Part shown: positions 5,444 through 5,749 of the stretch, piece after piece
How the letters are laid out: every line of letters begins with the position of its first letter
Position numbering within the stretch: the stretch's first letter is position 1
Source: Acidobacteriota bacterium
GTDB lineage: Bacteria; Acidobacteriota; Terriglobia; Terriglobales; Acidobacteriaceae
DNA length: 5,749 nucleotides
Direction of reading: 5' to 3'
Assembly: GCA_003225655.1 (NCBI GenBank)
Contig: QIAW01000339.1
Location: forward strand, 1 to 5,749
The notes under the pieces: generated by a model
Told to the model about the DNA's origin: nothing
The model's input: the letters and a program-made list of their open reading frames with translations, nothing else
The model's database searches: none
Position numbers and translations under genes: made by a program

Positions 5444-5749
5444 CTACCTGCCGTTCTTGAACATGAATTCCACAATCTCTTCATACATGCCCGCGGCTTC
5501 TTGCCTTGAGCCCTTCTGCACCGCCTGGGTAACGCAGTGCCGCAGGTGGTTACGCATCAGTTCCCTGCTCACACCGCGCAACGCCTCTTGCACTGAGGAA
5601 ATCTGCACCAGGATGTCAGCGCAATAGCGGTCCTCCTGCACCATCTTTTGCAGCCCCCGGATCTGTCCTTCAATGCGGTTCAGGCGATGCAGGTTTCCGG
5701 TCTTGATCTCCGGGTCAACCGCTGCCGCCTTGCGATGGGAGTCTGTGGC
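5444..5749 (-). CDS. csoR: CsoR-family copper-sensing transcriptional repressor, N-terminus beyond window
   Basis: Small all-helical DNA-binding repressor of the CsoR/RcnR family; Cu(+) binding releases it from DNA and derepresses copper efflux genes. The visible 101 residues cover almost the whole family length, and the frame remains open to the right edge, so only a few N-terminal residues should be missing. The family hallmarks are present: LHRLNRIEGQIRGLQKMV (20-37), then C43, H68 and C72, the Cys-His-Cys set that forms the Cu(+) site in CsoR and not the Ni/Co set of RcnR. An internal ATG at 5644 would give only 66 residues and lose the first helix and is rejected. It precedes copA on the same strand by 213 bases, the standard repressor-pump arrangement. 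Its operator is expected upstream, outside the window. CstR (persulfide sensor) shares the cysteines but lacks the His, so CsoR is favoured. Confidence 0.93.
   Translation of the reverse strand, partial: ATDSHRKAAAVDPEIKTGNLHRLNRIEGQIRGLQKMVQEDRYCADILVQISSVQEALRGVSRELMRNHLRHCVTQAVQKGSRQEAAGMYEEIVEFMFKNGR

Overview
The window looks like a chromosomal segment of a free-living, moderately GC-rich Gram-negative bacterium. The gene styles (paired animal-like PTPS genes ahead of folE, a TlpA-type lipoprotein, a YHS-bearing copper ATPase) and the hairpin-rich intergenic repeats remind me of Acidobacteriota. That placement comes from memory and was not searched. There are six genes plus one broken gene. 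All are on the minus strand except one.

Positions 1-2076 (minus strand, read right to left) hold a pterin cluster. It runs from a frameshifted 6-pyruvoyl-tetrahydropterin synthase/QueD-family gene, through an intact paralogue and GTP cyclohydrolase I (folE), to a short-chain dehydrogenase (SDR) that runs off the left edge. The first three are packed with 4-base overlaps. A perfect 10-bp palindrome sits in the 100-base gap before the SDR. GTP cyclohydrolase I, PTPS and an SDR reductase are the three activities of the tetrahydrobiopterin route, so the cluster may make a reduced pterin cofactor rather than, or as well as, queuosine or folate precursors.

Two of these genes carry internal losses. 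The first PTPS-family gene has lost about 46 bases, which changes frame, and its original C-terminus and stop are still readable in another frame. The SDR lacks, in frame, roughly 20 residues that normally form strand beta3 and its following loop and helix.

Positions 2077-2276 form a divergent intergenic region with an inverted repeat and a plausible sigma70-like promoter. It leads to the only plus-strand gene (2277-2777), a secreted, probably lipid-anchored TlpA-like thioredoxin. That gene converges on the copper genes with a 23-base gap.

Positions 2801-5749 (minus strand) hold a copper-resistance pair: a CsoR-family copper-sensing repressor, cut by the right edge, followed by a P1B-1 Cu(+)-exporting ATPase (copA) with YHS and heavy-metal-binding N-terminal domains. 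The 213 bases between them are filled with hairpin repeats that artificially lengthen the copA reading frame. No RNA genes, CRISPR arrays, insertion sequences or convincing rho-independent terminators were found.
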